Assembly: GCA_964500895.1 (NCBI GenBank)
Contig: CAZCQP010000002.1
Location: forward strand, 68,268-132,267
DNA: 64,000 nt
Direction: 5' to 3'
From: CAZCQP01 sp964500895
GTDB lineage: Bacteria > Bacillota > Clostridia > Lachnospirales > JAISER01
Within the stretch, counting starts at the first letter, position 1; every line of letters starts with the position of its first letter. The translations under genes and the position numbers were made by a program. Below are positions 42,700-51,448 of the stretch, one piece after another. The notes beneath the pieces are model-generated. The model saw only the letters and a list, made by a program, of their open reading frames with translations. It was not told the DNA's origin and made no database searches.

Positions 42700-43695
42700 T
42701 TAAAACTTTTGAATGACAGCTTCTGTAAACTGGGCGGTAGTGGCGTTTCCGCCTAAATCCGGCGTGATGCTGCTTTTTTCTGCCATAACGGCAATAACGG
42801 CATCATGCAGTTTCTTGCCTGCTTCGTGTTCCCCCAGATGATGCAGCATCATGGCGGCGGAGAGCATAGTGGCCGCAGGGTTGGCGGTGTTTGTGCCCGC
42901 AATGTCTGGGGCGCTGCCGTGAATAGGCTCGAAAATGGCGCAATCCGTGCCGATGTTTGCCCCGGGGGCCACCCCCAGCCCGCCTACAAGCCCGGCGCAT
43001 AAGTCGGACACAATGTCCCCGTAAAGGTTGGGAAGCACCAGGACATCAAAAGCTTCCGGGGCTTGCACCAGCTTCATACACAGGGCGTCCACAATAATAT
43101 CTTGAAAAGTTATGTCCTTGTACTGTTCCGCAATGGTGCGGGCAACCTCTAAAAACATGCCGTCGGTGCACTTCATAATGTTGGCCTTGTGCACGGCGGT
43201 AACGGTTTTGCGCCCGTTTTGCCGGGCGTATTCAAAGGCATAGCGCACAATGCGCTCGCACCCTTTCCGGGTGAAAATTTTAATGCTTTCAGCTGCATCC
43301 GGGCCAACCATGTGCTCTACCCCGGCGTATAAATCCTCTGTGTTTTCCCGCACAACCACAATGTCTACGTTGTCATACCGGCTTTTCACACCGGGGCAGG
43401 TGAGGGCGGGGCGAATGTTGGCGTACAGGTCGAACCGCTGGCGCAACGCCACGTTCACACTGCGAAAGCCGGTGCCTATCGGCGTGGTAACCGGCCCTTT
43501 TAACGCCACTTTGTTTTTGGCAATGGATTCAATCACAGCTTCGGGCAATGGGGTTCCGCAAGTTTCAATTTGCCCTGCTCCTGCATGGACAATCTCCCAG
43601 CGCAAATCCAGCCCAAGGGCATCCACCGCATTTTTGGCGGCGCAAACCACTTCCGGGCCAATGCCGTCCCCCGGTATTAATGTAATGTTAGTCAT
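42700..43695 (-). CDS. NAD-dependent isocitrate dehydrogenase-type enzyme
   Basis: A 331-residue member of the isocitrate/isopropylmalate dehydrogenase family. IPGDGIGPEV begins the fold; RENTEDLYAGVEH carries the substrate-binding arginine and is typical of isocitrate rather than isopropylmalate enzymes; VLPNLYGDIVSDL and PIHGSAPDIAGTNTANP complete the metal and NAD sites. It follows aconitase with an eight-base overlap, and the citrate synthase is further upstream, so it would make 2-oxoglutarate. Homoisocitrate dehydrogenase is possible in principle. Confidence 0.92.
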   Translation of the reverse strand: MTNITLIPGDGIGPEVVCAAKNAVDALGLDLRWEIVHAGAGQIETCGTPLPEAVIESIAKNKVALKGPVTTPIGTGFRSVNVALRQRFDLYANIRPALTCPGVKSRYDNVDIVVVRENTEDLYAGVEHMVGPDAAESIKIFTRKGCERIVRYAFEYARQNGRKTVTAVHKANIMKCTDGMFLEVARTIAEQYKDITFQDIIVDALCMKLVQAPEAFDVLVLPNLYGDIVSDLCAGLVGGLGVAPGANIGTDCAIFEPIHGSAPDIAGTNTANPAATMLSAAMMLHHLGEHEAGKKLHDAVIAVMAEKSSITPDLGGNATTAQFTEAVIQKF

Positions 43696-45631
43696 TGCCG
43701 TTTGCCTCCTTTGCCTGTGAGGCCAAAAGCTGCAATTGGCCGCCTGCCAGCAATGTTTGCCGGTTTCTTTCAGATAACTGTGCCTGTAACGGTACAGCCA
43801 CGCTTTTGTTTGTGATGGTTAATGTGAAGGTGACGCAGGTGTCAGCGCATTGCAGTGCTTGGTGGATGTTTTCAATGCACAGCACGTCCCCTTCGCAAAT
43901 CTGGTCGTAGTCTGCTTCGTTTACGAAAGTTAAAGGTAAAATGCCGTTGTTCATCAGGTTGTCCCGGTGAATGCGGGCAAAAGATTTAGCAATGACAGCT
44001 TGAATGCCCAAATGCACCGGCGCTAAGGCGGCGTGTTCCCGGCTGGAACCTTGCCCGTAGTTTAGCCCTGCCACAATGATGCCCTTGCCCGCCGCTTTTG
44101 CTTTGGCAGGGAACTGTGGGTCGCAAGGGGTGAGGCAATAATCCGCCAAGAAGGGAATGTTGGAGCGGTAAGGCAAAAGCTTGGCCCCGGAAGGCATAAT
44201 GTGGTCTGTGGTGATGTTGTCCCCCAGCTTAATAACAGCGGTGGCCTGCAAACGGTCGGCCAGCGGTGCATTTAAAGGGAAGGGCTTAATGTTGGGCCCT
44301 TTAATCACTTCCACAGATGTTCTGTCTTGTGGCGGGGCAATGACCATGGCATCGTCCGCCACAAAGTGTTCCGGCATAGAAGGAATGCTGGCAACGGGCT
44401 GGGGCACTGTAATTACCCCGGTGAGGGCACTGGCAGCGGCGGTTTCTGGGCTAACAATGTACACCTGGGCGTCTTGTGTGCCGGAACGGCCGGGGAAATT
44501 ACGGTTGAAGGTGCGCAAAGACACCGCCCCTGTGGCGGGGGCTTGCCCCATACCGATGCAGGGGCCGCAAGCACATTCTAAAATACGTGCCCCGGCGTTT
44601 ATCATGTGGGCAAGCGCACCGTTTTGCGCCAGCATGGTGAGCACTTGCCGAGAGCCGGGGGCAATGACCAGGCTTACGCTGGGGGCCACAAATTTGTCTT
44701 TTAAAATGGCGGCTACGGTCATCATGTCCGCAAAGGAAGAATTGGTGCAGCTACCAATGCACACCTGGTCCACTTTTGTGCCTGCCAGTGACTGTATGGT
44801 GGCCACGTTGTCCGGGCTGTGAGGGCAGGCGGCTAAGGGTTCAAGGGTGGATAAGTTGATGGTAACGGTTTCATCGTAAAGAGCGTCTGGGTCTGCTGCC
44901 AAAGGCACGAAGCCATCTTCACGGCCCTGGGCTTTTAAAAACAGCCGGGTTTGTTCATCCGAGGGAAAGACCGAAGAAGTTGCCCCCAATTCAGCCCCCA
45001 TGTTGGCAATGGTGGCCCGTTGTGGCACCGTTAAGGCGGCCACACCGTCACCGCCGTATTCCATCACACGGCCCACGCCGCCTTTAACACTTAAACGGCG
45101 CAACAGTTCTAAAATGACATCCTTGGCAGAAGCACCCGGTGCAAGGGTACCCGTTAGTTCCACCAACGTCACTTTCGGCATGGCGAACGTGTACGCACCG
45201 GTGGCCATGGCGGTGGCCACAGACAGCCCCCCCGCACCGATGGCCAACATCCCAAGGCCACCCCCGGTGGGGGTGTGGCTATCGGAGCCAAGCAGCGTCA
45301 TGCCCGGCTGGCCGAAACGCTCCAAATGCACTTGGTGGCAAATACCGTTACCCGGCCGGGAAAAATAAACCCCGTGTTTGGCGGCTACGGTTTGAATGTA
45401 CTTGTGGTCGTCGGCGTTTTCAAAGCCTGCTTGCAAGGTGTTGTGGTCGATGTATGCCACAGATTTTTTGGTTTTTACATGGTCAATGCCCATGGCTTCC
45501 AGTTGCAGATAGGTCATGGTGCCGGTAGAATCTTGGGTTAAGGTTTGGTCAATGGCCATGGTGATTTCTTCACCGGCTTGCATGTTGCCGTGAAGCAAAT
45601 GGGCGGCAATAATTTTTTCCGTTAAGTTCAT
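43688..45631 (-). CDS. acnA: Aconitate hydratase
   Basis: A 647-residue 4Fe-4S aconitase of the short anaerobe type. Family motifs include LGSDSHTPTGGGLGM, IGSCTNSS with the first cluster cysteine, CGPCIGMGQAP with the other two, and in the swivelling domain GLNYGQGSSREHAALAP. It isomerises citrate to isocitrate. The preferred ATG (45631) has CGGAG before it; another ATG at 45649 overlaps the stop of the citrate synthase gene. The stop overlaps the next gene by eight bases. Confidence 0.95.
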   Translation of the reverse strand: MNLTEKIIAAHLLHGNMQAGEEITMAIDQTLTQDSTGTMTYLQLEAMGIDHVKTKKSVAYIDHNTLQAGFENADDHKYIQTVAAKHGVYFSRPGNGICHQVHLERFGQPGMTLLGSDSHTPTGGGLGMLAIGAGGLSVATAMATGAYTFAMPKVTLVELTGTLAPGASAKDVILELLRRLSVKGGVGRVMEYGGDGVAALTVPQRATIANMGAELGATSSVFPSDEQTRLFLKAQGREDGFVPLAADPDALYDETVTINLSTLEPLAACPHSPDNVATIQSLAGTKVDQVCIGSCTNSSFADMMTVAAILKDKFVAPSVSLVIAPGSRQVLTMLAQNGALAHMINAGARILECACGPCIGMGQAPATGAVSLRTFNRNFPGRSGTQDAQVYIVSPETAAASALTGVITVPQPVASIPSMPEHFVADDAMVIAPPQDRTSVEVIKGPNIKPFPLNAPLADRLQATAVIKLGDNITTDHIMPSGAKLLPYRSNIPFLADYCLTPCDPQFPAKAKAAGKGIIVAGLNYGQGSSREHAALAPVHLGIQAVIAKSFARIHRDNLMNNGILPLTFVNEADYDQICEGDVLCIENIHQALQCADTCVTFTLTITNKSVAVPLQAQLSERNRQTLLAGGQLQLLASQAKEANGND

Positions 45632-45645
45632 GGTGTATGCTCCGT

Positions 45646-47016
45646 TCATCTTAAAAGCTTTGGCTCAATGCGGTTGAGCTCTGCTTTTATTTCGTTATCG
45701 CTCAAAGCGGTGACCCGGCCGTTGGCGTACTGCTGGTCCACCCAGTCTTTCAGCCGCTGCACCAGGGGGTGGTGTTTGTCAATCAGCTGGTCGTCTGGGC
45801 TTTCCATCATGCGGTTCAGCCAATGGGCAATGCCCGCCAGACCAGACGTTTGGTTAATGGCCACCCCAACGGGGGTGTTCAGGAATTTCACCGTGTCAAA
45901 AATGTTGTAGATTTCCTCGTTTTTCAAAAGCCCATCTGCATGAATGCCCGCTTGGGTGACGTTGAAGGCTTCACCCACATAAGGGGTTCTTGGGGGAATG
46001 CTATATTGAATTTCTTTTTCATAGTAATCGGCAATTTCTCTGATAACGGTGGTGTCCATGCCGTCCAAACTGCCCCGGATTTGGGCGTATTCAATGACCA
46101 TGGCTTCAAGCGGGGTGTTTCCGGTGCGTTCACCAATGCCCAACAACGAGCAATTGATGCCAGAAGCACCGTAAAGCCATGCAGTGGTGGAATTACAGAC
46201 GGCTTTGTAAAAGTCATTATGGCCGTGCCATTCAATGAGGGCGCTGTCAAAACCGGCGTAATGGTTTAAGCCGTAAATGATGCCCGGCACAGACCGGGGC
46301 AGGGCAACCCCAGGGTAACTCAGGCCGTAACCCAAGGTGTCGCAGGCCCGCAGCTTAATGGGCAAGCCGCTTTCGTCCATCAGCTTGTGCAGTTCAATGG
46401 CGAAAGGCACTACAAAACCGTAGAAGTCCGCCCGGGTGATGTCCTCAAGATGGCACCGAGGTTTGATGCCGATTTCCAGAGCCTGACGGATAACGGCCAA
46501 ATATTCTTCCATGGCGGTTCTTCTTGTCTTTTTCAGCTTTTTAAAGATGTGATAATCCGAACAACTCACCAAGATGCCGCATTCTTCCATTTTCATGCTT
46601 TTGGCCAGCTCAAAATCTTCTTTTTTCGCCCGAATCCATCCGGTGATTTCTGGAAAACGGTAGCCCCGTTCCCGGCAACGTTCAATGGCTTCCCGGTCCT
46701 TTTCGCTATACAAGAAAAATTCCGTCTGGCGAATCTTGCCCTGTTCACCGCCCAGCCTATGTAAAAAATCAAACAAGGTGACGATTTGCTCCACGGTGTA
46801 AGGCGCCCGGGATTGCTGTCCGTCTCTGAAAGTGGTGTCTGTGAGCCATATTTCATTGGGCACACCGTAAGGCACACGGGTGTGGTTAAAAGCGCACTTT
46901 GGAATCTCCTCGTATTTAAAAATCTCCCGGTATAAGTTGGGTTCAGCCACATCTTGCAAGCTGTACTGGTAATTGGCTTCCTCTAACGTATTGGTTCTGT
47001 TGTTAAACCTAACCAT
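45646..47016 (-). CDS. Re-citrate synthase
   Basis: A 456-residue HMGL-like (DRE-TIM) condensing enzyme of the Clostridium kluyveri Re-citrate synthase type, which joins oxaloacetate and acetyl-CoA with opposite stereochemistry from the common enzyme and is found in some anaerobes. The DRE-TIM motif appears as TDTTFRDGQQSRAPYT, the metal-binding HGHND later, and GERTGNTPLEAM as expected. It lacks the LeuA-type regulatory domain. Directly followed by aconitase and isocitrate dehydrogenase, which argues for citrate rather than homocitrate or isopropylmalate synthesis. Homologue assignment is from sequence memory. Confidence 0.88.
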   Translation of the reverse strand: MVRFNNRTNTLEEANYQYSLQDVAEPNLYREIFKYEEIPKCAFNHTRVPYGVPNEIWLTDTTFRDGQQSRAPYTVEQIVTLFDFLHRLGGEQGKIRQTEFFLYSEKDREAIERCRERGYRFPEITGWIRAKKEDFELAKSMKMEECGILVSCSDYHIFKKLKKTRRTAMEEYLAVIRQALEIGIKPRCHLEDITRADFYGFVVPFAIELHKLMDESGLPIKLRACDTLGYGLSYPGVALPRSVPGIIYGLNHYAGFDSALIEWHGHNDFYKAVCNSTTAWLYGASGINCSLLGIGERTGNTPLEAMVIEYAQIRGSLDGMDTTVIREIADYYEKEIQYSIPPRTPYVGEAFNVTQAGIHADGLLKNEEIYNIFDTVKFLNTPVGVAINQTSGLAGIAHWLNRMMESPDDQLIDKHHPLVQRLKDWVDQQYANGRVTALSDNEIKAELNRIEPKLLR

Positions 47017-47110
47017 ATGTCACCTCCAAGGATACTTTATCATATTAACATATCAAAGTAGCAGAATATAGCCATTATAGCAGACATTTCGTGGTTTGTG
47101 AACAGACATT

Positions 47111-48097
47111 TTAGGCTGAAATTTCCCCGCATAAAGAGGTTTTCATAATTTTGGCCACTTCCACGTTGTCGTCGGTTTGGCCCAACGTCCACATCAGCTT
47201 GGTAACGGCTGCTTCGGTGGTCATGTCTTTGCCGTTGATAACCGTCGGCGGAAGTTTGGCCCCTACTTCGTAAACAGATAAGCTAATGGAATCGTACATG
47301 CACTGGCTGATGACCACCACGGCAACCCCGTGGTCACAAAGCATTTGCAGCTTTTCGGTTAAATTTCGGCCCATGAAAGGAAGGCCACCCACACCAAAAG
47401 CTTCAATGACCACCCCACGGTAACCTAAGGAAAGCAGGCTATCAAAAATTTGAGGGTTGGTTCCTGGCGTCACTTTTAACAAAAACACTTGGTCGTTGAC
47501 ACTGTCGCACAATTGCAGGTGGCCGGTCTGAGGCTGGGGTGATGTGAAAATGATGCCTCGGGAATCCACCGTGCCGCAGATGGGGGCGTTGATGCTTTGA
47601 AAGGCATCGAAGCCCATGGTGCGCATTTTGGTGGCCCGAACCCCGCTGATGATTTTGTTGTCGAACAGCACATACACCCCTTTGGTGCCGGAAGCGGCTG
47701 CTGCAAAGGCAGATTCTAAATTCTTACGGCCGTCGGACATAAGCTCTGTAATGGGCAGCTGGGCACCGGTGAAAATAACGGTTTTGTCCAGCCCACGGAG
47801 CATGTAGGAGGTCATAGCGGCCGTGTAGGACAACGTGTCTGTGCCATGGGTCACCACCACGCCGTCGTAAGTTTTGAGGGCGTTATAAATGGCCCCCGCA
47901 ATGTTTTTCCAGTCTTCCGGCTGCATGTTGGAGGAATCCATAAACATAATGTCTTCGGAATGGGGGGTGCAGATGTTGTGCACTTGGGGAATAAAGGCCA
48001 GCAGTTCGTCTGCTTTTAAATGGGGAATGAGTGCGCCCTGCTGGGATTTTCCGCTGGCAATGGTTCCCCCGGTGGCCAGCAATACAATGTTTTTCAT
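47111..48097 (-). CDS. ansA: L-asparaginase, type I
   Basis: A 328-residue cytoplasmic asparaginase. The first catalytic threonine is T12 in LLATGGTIAS, and the second set, Thr-Lys-Asp, is represented by VVTHGTDTLSYTA. It releases ammonia and aspartate, feeding amino-acid catabolism. No signal peptide is present, as in type I enzymes. The ATG has AAAGGAG, and a miniature inverted-repeat element begins only about eight bases upstream of that site, so the promoter must lie in or beyond the element. Confidence 0.94.
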   Translation of the reverse strand: MKNIVLLATGGTIASGKSQQGALIPHLKADELLAFIPQVHNICTPHSEDIMFMDSSNMQPEDWKNIAGAIYNALKTYDGVVVTHGTDTLSYTAAMTSYMLRGLDKTVIFTGAQLPITELMSDGRKNLESAFAAAASGTKGVYVLFDNKIISGVRATKMRTMGFDAFQSINAPICGTVDSRGIIFTSPQPQTGHLQLCDSVNDQVFLLKVTPGTNPQIFDSLLSLGYRGVVIEAFGVGGLPFMGRNLTEKLQMLCDHGVAVVVISQCMYDSISLSVYEVGAKLPPTVINGKDMTTEAAVTKLMWTLGQTDDNVEVAKIMKTSLCGEISA

Positions 48098-48112
48098 GGC
48101 AATGCTCCTTTA

Positions 48113-48278
48113 AGAACCTGTGTTCAGTAATGGGTTGCCCGGATTTGAAATAGCGATTTTTCGCCATTTGCGGCGGGGTGGCGAAGGCATAATAAAAAAA
48201 TTATGGCGAGCCAACCCAACAATGAAGGGCGGAATAATCGCTTCAAAGGCGGGCGGCAGCTTGCTGAACACAGGTTCT
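48113..48278. mobile_element. Miniature inverted-repeat element, type A (166 bp)
   Basis: Perfect 15-bp terminal repeats, AGAACCTGTGTTCAG (48113-48127) and its complement (48264-48278). Inside are nested complementary segments (TGGGTTG / CAACCCA, AGCGATT / AATCGCT, TTCGCCAT / ATGGCGAG), so the whole unit can fold into a multi-branched hairpin. It encodes no convincing protein. One end sits almost on the ribosome site of ansA. No clear target-site duplication is seen. I infer a non-autonomous transposon or structured intergenic repeat. Confidence 0.65.
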
Positions 48279-48339
48279 AATCTAATAAAAGTATACTGCA
48301 AACCGTGTGTTTTGTACAGATGCATGAAAAAAACACAGG

Positions 48340-48369
48340 TTGGCTGGTGTGTTTAATTTATGGTATAAT
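48340..48369 (+). promoter_or_regulatory. Candidate promoter interrupted from its gene by the type B element
   Basis: TTGGCT (48340-48345), 18-base spacer, TATAAT (48364-48369). The type B repeat starts at 48371, so the transcription start would lie inside it, and the AraC gene follows at 48611. Confidence 0.55.
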
Positions 48370-48370
48370 A

Positions 48371-48533
48371 GGGCGTGTTCCCACAAAGCTAACGACAATC
48401 TTTTCGGTTGAATTTGTGCCCTTCGTTGTCATCTGTGCTAGCCATAATTTCCGATTATGCCGTCGCACAGCTTTCTAGAATGGCGGAAATTCAGACTCGA
48501 AAATATTGCCATTCCATTAGTGGGAACACACCC
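48371..48533. mobile_element. Miniature inverted-repeat element, type B (163 bp)
   Basis: Terminal repeats GGGCGTGTTCCCAC (48371-48384) and GTGGGAACACACCC (48520-48533), 13 of 14 positions complementary. There is no open frame of note inside. It differs in sequence from type A 92 bases away. It lies directly after a -10 box. I infer a MITE-like unit mobilised by a transposase elsewhere. Confidence 0.6.
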
Positions 48534-48610
48534 TTGCTCTTAAATTTGTGCATGAATTAAGAGGACATTGTTGAATGATATGATAAACTGATTACAAAGG
48601 AGATGGGCGG

Positions 48611-49468
48611 ATGGATTGGATTTCCCGGTTAAACAGCGCAATCGGCTATATAGAGGAGCATTTAGGTGAGGACATTGACTATGAACAGCTGGGGAAAATT
48701 GCTTGCTGTTCCACCTATCATTTCCAGCGTATGTTTGCGTACATTGCGGGGGTGCCGTTGTCTGAATACATACGGCGCAGGCGTATGACCAAGGCGGCGG
48801 TGGCGTTGCAAAACGGAGACGTGAAGGTGATTGATGCGGCCATGCAATTCGGCTACGATTCCCCCACGGCATTTAACCGGGCATTTCAGGCGGTGCATGG
48901 GATACCGCCGTCCCAGGCCAAAAACCCGGGGGTGCTGTTAAAGGCCTACCCACCCATTAGCTTTTCAATTTCGATTAAAGGAGATGTGGAAATGCAATAC
49001 AAAATTGAAAACAAGGACGCATTTCGTATTGTAGGGGTAGGGGCGGGGTTGCCTGTGAACATGGAACAAAGCTTTGAAATTGTGCCCCCGATGTGGCAAA
49101 AGGCCGCCATGGACGGCACCATCCAAAAGCTGGCTTCTATGATGAACCATGCACCTATGGGTATTTTGGGTGTGTGCGCCTTTCTGGAGGACGGGCAGGG
49201 GCGGTACTACATTGCGGTGTCCACCGATGCACCCCTTGAAGGCAACTTAGAGGAATGCCACATACCAGCCCATACATGGGCCATTTTCCCAGGGGAAGGC
49301 CCTATGCCGGAGGCCATTCAAGCTGTGGAAAAGCGCATCATGAGCGAATGGTTCCCCAGTTCTGGTTATGAGTATGCCAATGGGCCGGACATTGAAGTGT
49401 ATTTAAACCAAGATACCCAAAACACCAAGTTCGAGGTTTGGATACCGGTTGTAAAGAAAGACGCTTAA
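48611..49468 (+). CDS. AraC-family regulator with GyrI-like effector domain
   Basis: A 285-residue regulator. The N-terminal AraC DNA-binding domain (about 8-105) has both helix-turn-helix units (YEQLGKIACCSTYHFQRMFAYIAGVPL and VIDAAMQFGYDSPTAFNRAFQAVHG). The C-terminal domain (about 125-282) is a SOUL/GyrI-like effector-binding fold, as in Rob and BmrR-type sensors that bind lipophilic or cationic compounds. The target is unknown; no exporter is adjacent. A GGAGATG ribosome site precedes the ATG. It ends at a strong bidirectional terminator. Confidence 0.92.
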   Translation: MDWISRLNSAIGYIEEHLGEDIDYEQLGKIACCSTYHFQRMFAYIAGVPLSEYIRRRRMTKAAVALQNGDVKVIDAAMQFGYDSPTAFNRAFQAVHGIPPSQAKNPGVLLKAYPPISFSISIKGDVEMQYKIENKDAFRIVGVGAGLPVNMEQSFEIVPPMWQKAAMDGTIQKLASMMNHAPMGILGVCAFLEDGQGRYYIAVSTDAPLEGNLEECHIPAHTWAIFPGEGPMPEAIQAVEKRIMSEWFPSSGYEYANGPDIEVYLNQDTQNTKFEVWIPVVKKDA

Positions 49469-49469
49469 C

Positions 49470-49515
49470 AATCAAGGCCATGGAAAATTGAGAAAGATTT
49501 TCCATGGCCTTGATT
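49470..49515. terminator. Bidirectional terminator between AraC and yedF
   Basis: A perfect 19-bp inverted repeat, AATCAAGGCCATGGAAAAT (49470-49488) and its complement (49497-49515), with an eight-base loop, between convergent stop codons. Confidence 0.85.
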
Positions 49516-49516
49516 G

Positions 49517-50131
49517 TTATATATGGATAACTGACCGGGCGGCGGCTGTCTTTTCCGCAATGGCGTACATGTTGGTCACTTCACCAATTGCTGGCCCGTC
49601 TGTTAAGCCAAAATGGTTGATGCACGCCCCACAGGTGTAAATGGCGGTGCCTTTTTCCGCCAAAGTTTGCAAGTCCTGCAAGGCATTGGAGCCTTTTGCC
49701 GTTAAGAACGCCCCGCCGTTTAGAAAGATGATGCAAGCGGGTGGGGTAGGCAATTCGGTTAAGGCGTATACATAGCTTTTCATCAGCATTTTGCCCAGCC
49801 CTTCATCCCCATCCCCAAAGGTGCTGCGGCTGACCATAACCACCAGCCCTTGGCCATCCGGGGGAGGGGTTGCCAGGTCTTGGGGTGCGCTGGCGTCTGG
49901 GATGGGTGATTGATTTTTGGCAATGGTCACTTCAAAACAGTCATTAGCCTTGGCTTCGTATGTAAATCCATTTGAAAAACCCATGCCCTTGGCCATTTTT
50001 TCTAAATTCTCTACGGCAATTTTGTTGTCTACCCGAATCACCACCCCGTGGGATTCAGGCTTTTCCAGCGCTTTTTTAGCGGCAATCACAGGCAAGGGGC
50101 AAGGCTGCCCCAGAGCGCTTATGGTCTCCAT
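49517..50131 (-). CDS. yedF: Selenium metabolism protein YedF (TusA-DsrE fusion)
   Basis: A 204-residue two-domain protein. The N-terminal TusA-like domain (about 1-72) carries the sulfur/selenium-carrier motif GQPCPLP with C11. The C-terminal DsrE-like domain (about 95-200) has GDEGLGKMLMKSYVYAL, FLNGGAFLT and a second cysteine in YTCGACINHFGL. In clostridia this fusion accompanies selD. It probably carries or delivers selenium, but its exact role is unproven. It lies 16 bases after selD. Confidence 0.93.
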   Translation of the reverse strand: METISALGQPCPLPVIAAKKALEKPESHGVVIRVDNKIAVENLEKMAKGMGFSNGFTYEAKANDCFEVTIAKNQSPIPDASAPQDLATPPPDGQGLVVMVSRSTFGDGDEGLGKMLMKSYVYALTELPTPPACIIFLNGGAFLTAKGSNALQDLQTLAEKGTAIYTCGACINHFGLTDGPAIGEVTNMYAIAEKTAAARSVIHI

Positions 50132-50147
50132 GGCTTCAACTCCTTAT

Positions 50148-51182
50148 TTAGTCAAATACAATGGCATTTGTTTGGCGGCCAACCACCATGCCGATGATGC
50201 GGGCATGGGGGTCGTCTTTTTGTATGCTTTGAAGCAAGCGGTCACTTTCTGCTGGGGCCACAGCAATAAGTAGCCCGCCGGAGGTTTGGGGGTCGAACAA
50301 CAATTCTTGCATGGCAAAGGGCAAGGGGCTTACGTCCGCTTTCCCGGCCAAATGGTTTCGGTTGCGCTGACCGGCTGCGGTGATTAAATAGTCGGCGGCG
50401 TAATCCAGCGCTTCGGGGATTACAGGCAAGTTGTCCACATGCAGCCGGATGGTGAACTGTTCCCCAGCCATTTCCAGGCTATGCCCCAGCAGCCCAAATC
50501 CAGTAATGTCCGTACAGGCGCTGATGGGGTAGGGTTGCAGTTTTTCGGCGGTGTAACGGTTCAGCCGTGTCATGGAAGCAACGGCGGCAGCCATGGCGGT
50601 TCCAGAAGCCATGGCCCCCCGGTTTGCCGCCAGCACCAGCCCCACCCCCAGGGGTTTTGTTAAAATGAGTTGATGGCCCACTTGAGGGGTATTGTTGCGT
50701 AAAATGCGGTGGTTGTCCACCAGCCCGGTAACGGCCAAGCCGTATTTAGGCACATTGTCGTAAATGGAATGGCCGCCGGATAAAACCGCCCCGGCTTCCG
50801 CCACTTTTTCCGCACCACCCTGCAAAATGCCCTTTAGCACAGATAAATCCCCGTTTTGAGGAAAGCACACTAAATTCAAGGCCATAACCGGGCGGCCACC
50901 CATGGCGTAAACATCGCTTAAAGCGTTGGCCGCTGCAATCCGGCCGTAAGTCACCGGGTCTGCCACCATGGGCGGGAAAAAATCCACGGTGCTAATGAGG
51001 GAGGCCTCGTCGTTCACTTGGTAAACAGCAGCGTCGTCGTTGCCGTCGAAACCCACCAAAAGCCGGGGGTCAGTGATGCCCGGTAATCCCTGTAATAGGG
51101 CGGCCAGTTCGCCGGGGCCTATTTTTGCCCCACATCCCCCGGCGCAGTGTGCTGCCAGCCCGGGTTGTTCCTTAAAATCCAC
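50148..51182 (-). CDS. selD: Selenide, water dikinase (selenophosphate synthetase)
   Basis: SelD makes selenophosphate from selenide and ATP for selenocysteine formation. The 344 residues have the catalytic cysteine C17 and lysine K20 in GGCGAKI (numbering the same as E. coli). It is a cysteine, not selenocysteine, form. The second cysteine of the usual GCGCK is replaced by alanine. Next are GNDDAAVYQVND, STVDFFPPMV, ANALSDVYAMGG, GGHSIYDN and, near the end, FDPQTSGGLL. It starts directly before DUF3343 ends, in one operon. Confidence 0.96.
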   Translation of the reverse strand: MDFKEQPGLAAHCAGGCGAKIGPGELAALLQGLPGITDPRLLVGFDGNDDAAVYQVNDEASLISTVDFFPPMVADPVTYGRIAAANALSDVYAMGGRPVMALNLVCFPQNGDLSVLKGILQGGAEKVAEAGAVLSGGHSIYDNVPKYGLAVTGLVDNHRILRNNTPQVGHQLILTKPLGVGLVLAANRGAMASGTAMAAAVASMTRLNRYTAEKLQPYPISACTDITGFGLLGHSLEMAGEQFTIRLHVDNLPVIPEALDYAADYLITAAGQRNRNHLAGKADVSPLPFAMQELLFDPQTSGGLLIAVAPAESDRLLQSIQKDDPHARIIGMVVGRQTNAIVFD

Positions 51183-51446
51183 TTAAAAAACCTCCTTCAT
51201 GGGGCTGTACTGCCATCGACCGGCTTCCTGTCGGCGGGCATACACTTGAATTTCCTGAACCCCGTGGTGTTGCAGGGTACGTACTGCCGGTTGCAGATGT
51301 TCCGAAGCCAGCCGCAAACAAAGCCCGCACCCGGCGGCAATTTCCCCGGGCAAAGGCATAACGGCGGGGTTTAGCCCGCCACCAAGGAGGCAACTTTCTG
51401 CTTTAATGGCCTGGCCTGTATTTTTAAACGTAATGACAATCTCCAT
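51183..51446 (-). CDS. DUF3343 protein (putative selenium/sulfur carrier)
   Basis: An 87-residue protein of the DUF3343 family. MEIVITFKNTGQAIKAE at the start and the cysteine pair AAGCGLCL near residue 40 are characteristic. It is nearly always linked to selD, yedF or a cysteine desulfurase in clostridia, so it may hold selenium or sulfur on its cysteines; this is a family inference. It touches both neighbours (selD starts one base after it; the desulfurase ends two bases before it). Confidence 0.85.
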   Translation of the reverse strand: MEIVITFKNTGQAIKAESCLLGGGLNPAVMPLPGEIAAGCGLCLRLASEHLQPAVRTLQHHGVQEIQVYARRQEAGRWQYSPMKEVF

Positions 51447-51448
51447 GC

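Noticed and set aside
48120..48356. A 78-codon open frame over the type A element
   Set aside because: It runs through both terminal repeats, has no ribosome site and matches no family I know. The repeat structure explains the conserved sequence.
50148..51182. A selenocysteine codon in selD
   Set aside because: Position 17 is a normal cysteine codon, and there is no in-frame TGA. No other in-frame TGA followed by homologous sequence was noticed in the window.
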